From positions 1 to 5,559 of the forward strand of contig CAIYCP010000434.1 in NCBI GenBank assembly GCA_903924715.1: a DNA stretch of 5,559 nt. The letters run 5' to 3'. This document shows positions 4,388-5,559 of the stretch, in pieces. This DNA comes from an uncultured beta proteobacterium (GTDB taxonomy: Bacteria; Pseudomonadota; Gammaproteobacteria; Burkholderiales; Burkholderiaceae_B). Both the position numbers and the translations under genes were made by a program. The stretch's first letter is position 1. Each line of letters begins with the position of its first letter. Under the pieces are notes generated by a model that had not been told where the DNA came from, made no database searches, and worked only from the letters and a program-made list of their open reading frames with translations.

Positions 4388-5559
4388 ATGACAAAAGTTT
4401 TTTCGTTTGCCCGCTCTGGCATGACCCCAATACGCTTAACCGTGCTGGCAACTATTCTAGCCGCAGCCTCCTTGCAACCCGCGTTGGCACAAAACAAAAC
4501 CCTGACCATCGCGATGACGGCGGCCGATGTCCCCAGAACCTTAGGTCAGCCAGATCAAGGCTTTGAAGGCAATCGCTTCACTGGCATCCCAATGTATGAC
4601 TCACTGACACAGTGGGATCTGACAAAAACAGATGCTGCAAGCGTGGTGATCCCAGGCGTTGCCCTGTCATGGGAAGTCAGTGCCGATGACAAGACCAAAT
4701 GGATTTTCAAATTACGCCCGGGTGTGAAATTTCATGATGGCTCAGCCTTCAATGCCGATGCCGTGGTCTGGAACGTTCAAAAAGTTTTAGACAAAGCCGC
4801 CGAGCATTTTGATGCCAGCCAAGTCGGGGCGACCGCCTCACGCATGCCAACGTTAAGAAGCGCTAAAAAAATTGATGACATGACGGTTGAGCTCACGACC
4901 AGCGAGCCTGACTCGTTTTTGCCAATCAATTTAACCAATTTGTTTATGGCTTCACCTGCCAAGTGGAACGAGAAGCTTAAGGCCGTGCCTGCCACGGTGA
5001 CTGATCCCGCCGAGCGTTCAAAACAAGCCTGGACCGCGTTTGCTGCAGATGCGTCAGGCTCGGGTCCGTTCAAGATGACACGCTTTGTTCCGCGTGAGCG
5101 CGTAGAGATGGCCGCCAACAAAGACTACTGGGATCCTAAACGTGTTCCTAAAATTGACCGTGTCGTCATGATCCCCATGCCCGAGGCAAACGCACGTACT
5201 GCCGCCCTGCTTTCAGGTCAAGTCGACTGGATTGAAGCCCCGGCCCCCGATGCAATGGCTCAAATTAAACAGCGTGGCTTCACGATCTATAGCAATGCTC
5301 AGCCTCACGTTTGGCCCTGGCAACTCTCGTTTGCTGACGGCTCGCCTTGGTTAGACAAGCGCGTGCGTCAAGCCGCTAACCTGTGCGTCGACCGCGCCGG
5401 CCTCAAGAGCTTGCTCGGTGAGATGATGGAAATCCCCAAAGGCACCTTCCCACCCGGGCATCCATGGTGGGGTAACCCAGCCTTTGAAATCAAGTACGAC
5501 CCGGCCGCTGCCAAAAAACTCATGACAGATGCGGGTTACTCAACCGCTAAACCCATGAA
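4388..5559 (+). CDS. ABC transporter substrate-binding protein, family 5 (SBP_bac_5, DppA/OppA-like), 3' end outside window
   Basis: This is the periplasmic receptor of an ABC importer for peptides, opines, nickel or similar solutes. The frame is open to the window edge, giving about 390 residues. Family members usually have 500-550, so roughly the last quarter is missing. An N-terminal signal peptide is clear: Lys3, Arg9 and Arg16, a hydrophobic core at about 17-29 and a Sec-type ALA cleavage site (cut after Ala34). There is no lipobox cysteine. The family 5 signature is present as WIFKLRPGVKFHDG followed by FNADAVVWNV (residues 105-130). Further marks are SGPFKMTRF, NKDYWDP and the DKRVRQAANLCVDR segment (residues about 322-335). 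ATG at 4388 is preceded by GGAGA with four bases between. A perfect sigma-54 promoter lies 77 bp upstream, and two NtrC-like boxes lie farther up, so expression is probably induced by nitrogen limitation. Permease and ATPase genes are expected to the right. The ligand cannot be read from the sequence; the nearby racemase hints at an amino-acid-, peptide- or ureide-like nitrogen source. Confidence 0.93.
   Translation, partial: MTKVFSFARSGMTPIRLTVLATILAAASLQPALAQNKTLTIAMTAADVPRTLGQPDQGFEGNRFTGIPMYDSLTQWDLTKTDAASVVIPGVALSWEVSADDKTKWIFKLRPGVKFHDGSAFNADAVVWNVQKVLDKAAEHFDASQVGATASRMPTLRSAKKIDDMTVELTTSEPDSFLPINLTNLFMASPAKWNEKLKAVPATVTDPAERSKQAWTAFAADASGSGPFKMTRFVPRERVEMAANKDYWDPKRVPKIDRVVMIPMPEANARTAALLSGQVDWIEAPAPDAMAQIKQRGFTIYSNAQPHVWPWQLSFADGSPWLDKRVRQAANLCVDRAGLKSLLGEMMEIPKGTFPPGHPWWGNPAFEIKYDPAAAKKLMTDAGYSTAKPM

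Noticed and set aside
4363..4566. 67-codon plus-strand frame overlapping the start of the binding-protein gene
   Set aside because: It is in another frame from the signal peptide and mature N terminus of the binding protein and has no features of its own.
4777..5121. 114-codon minus-strand frame
   Set aside because: It is antisense to the family 5 binding protein, whose signature motifs are continuous through this stretch.
1..5559. Mobile element, CRISPR, toxin-antitoxin or phage defence system
   Set aside because: No transposase, integrase, repeat array, terminal repeats or defence-type domains are visible. All six genes belong to metabolic, transport or envelope families.

Overview
The window looks like a chromosomal segment of a Gram-negative proteobacterium of medium GC. 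A betaproteobacterium of the Burkholderiales (Alcaligenaceae-like) is my best guess. It rests on gene content: a hydantoin/Asp-Glu racemase beside a family 5 solute-binding protein, a GtrB/ArnC-type glycosyltransferase paired with a YdjC-type deacetylase, and QueH. The genus cannot be read from the sequence alone. There are six protein genes, two of them cut by the window edges. I see no tRNA, rRNA, insertion sequence, CRISPR array or integrase.

Layout. Positions 1-564 (+) hold the 3' part of queH (epoxyqueuosine reductase, tRNA queuosine synthesis). It converges on, and overlaps by 47 bp, a four-gene minus-strand block. Read in its direction of transcription, the block is: Asp/Glu/hydantoin racemase (4075-3326), EamA-type ten-helix membrane transporter (3273-2407), GT2 polyprenyl-phosphate glycosyltransferase (2390-1377), and YdjC/ChbG/HpnK-type deacetylase (1384-518). 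The last three genes are separated by 16 bp and by an 8-bp overlap, so they are probably one operon. A 52-bp gap with a perfect 19-bp dyad separates the racemase from them. A 312-bp divergent intergenic region (4076-4387) then leads to the plus-strand gene for a family 5 (DppA/OppA-like) periplasmic substrate-binding protein, which runs off the right edge.

The most informative non-coding signal is in that intergenic region. There is an exact sigma-54 (-24/-12) promoter, TGGCACG-N4-TTGCT, at 4296-4311. Upstream are two copies of an NtrC-box-like sequence sharing GCACCAAAATG, 40 bp apart, at 4120-4136 and 4160-4176. Together they predict that the transporter, and perhaps the divergent racemase, responds to nitrogen limitation. 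That would fit import and stereochemical conversion of a nitrogenous compound such as a hydantoin, allantoin-like compound, amino acid or peptide.

The glycosyltransferase-deacetylase pair matches the logic of envelope amino-sugar modification. The glycosyltransferase charges undecaprenyl phosphate with an N-acetyl-hexosamine, and a YdjC-family enzyme (as NaxD in Francisella and Bordetella) deacetylates it for transfer to lipid A. No ArnT-like final transferase is in the window. The EamA protein upstream is a possible flippase for this pathway, because ArnE/ArnF belong to the same DMT superfamily, but it could equally be an unrelated metabolite exporter.
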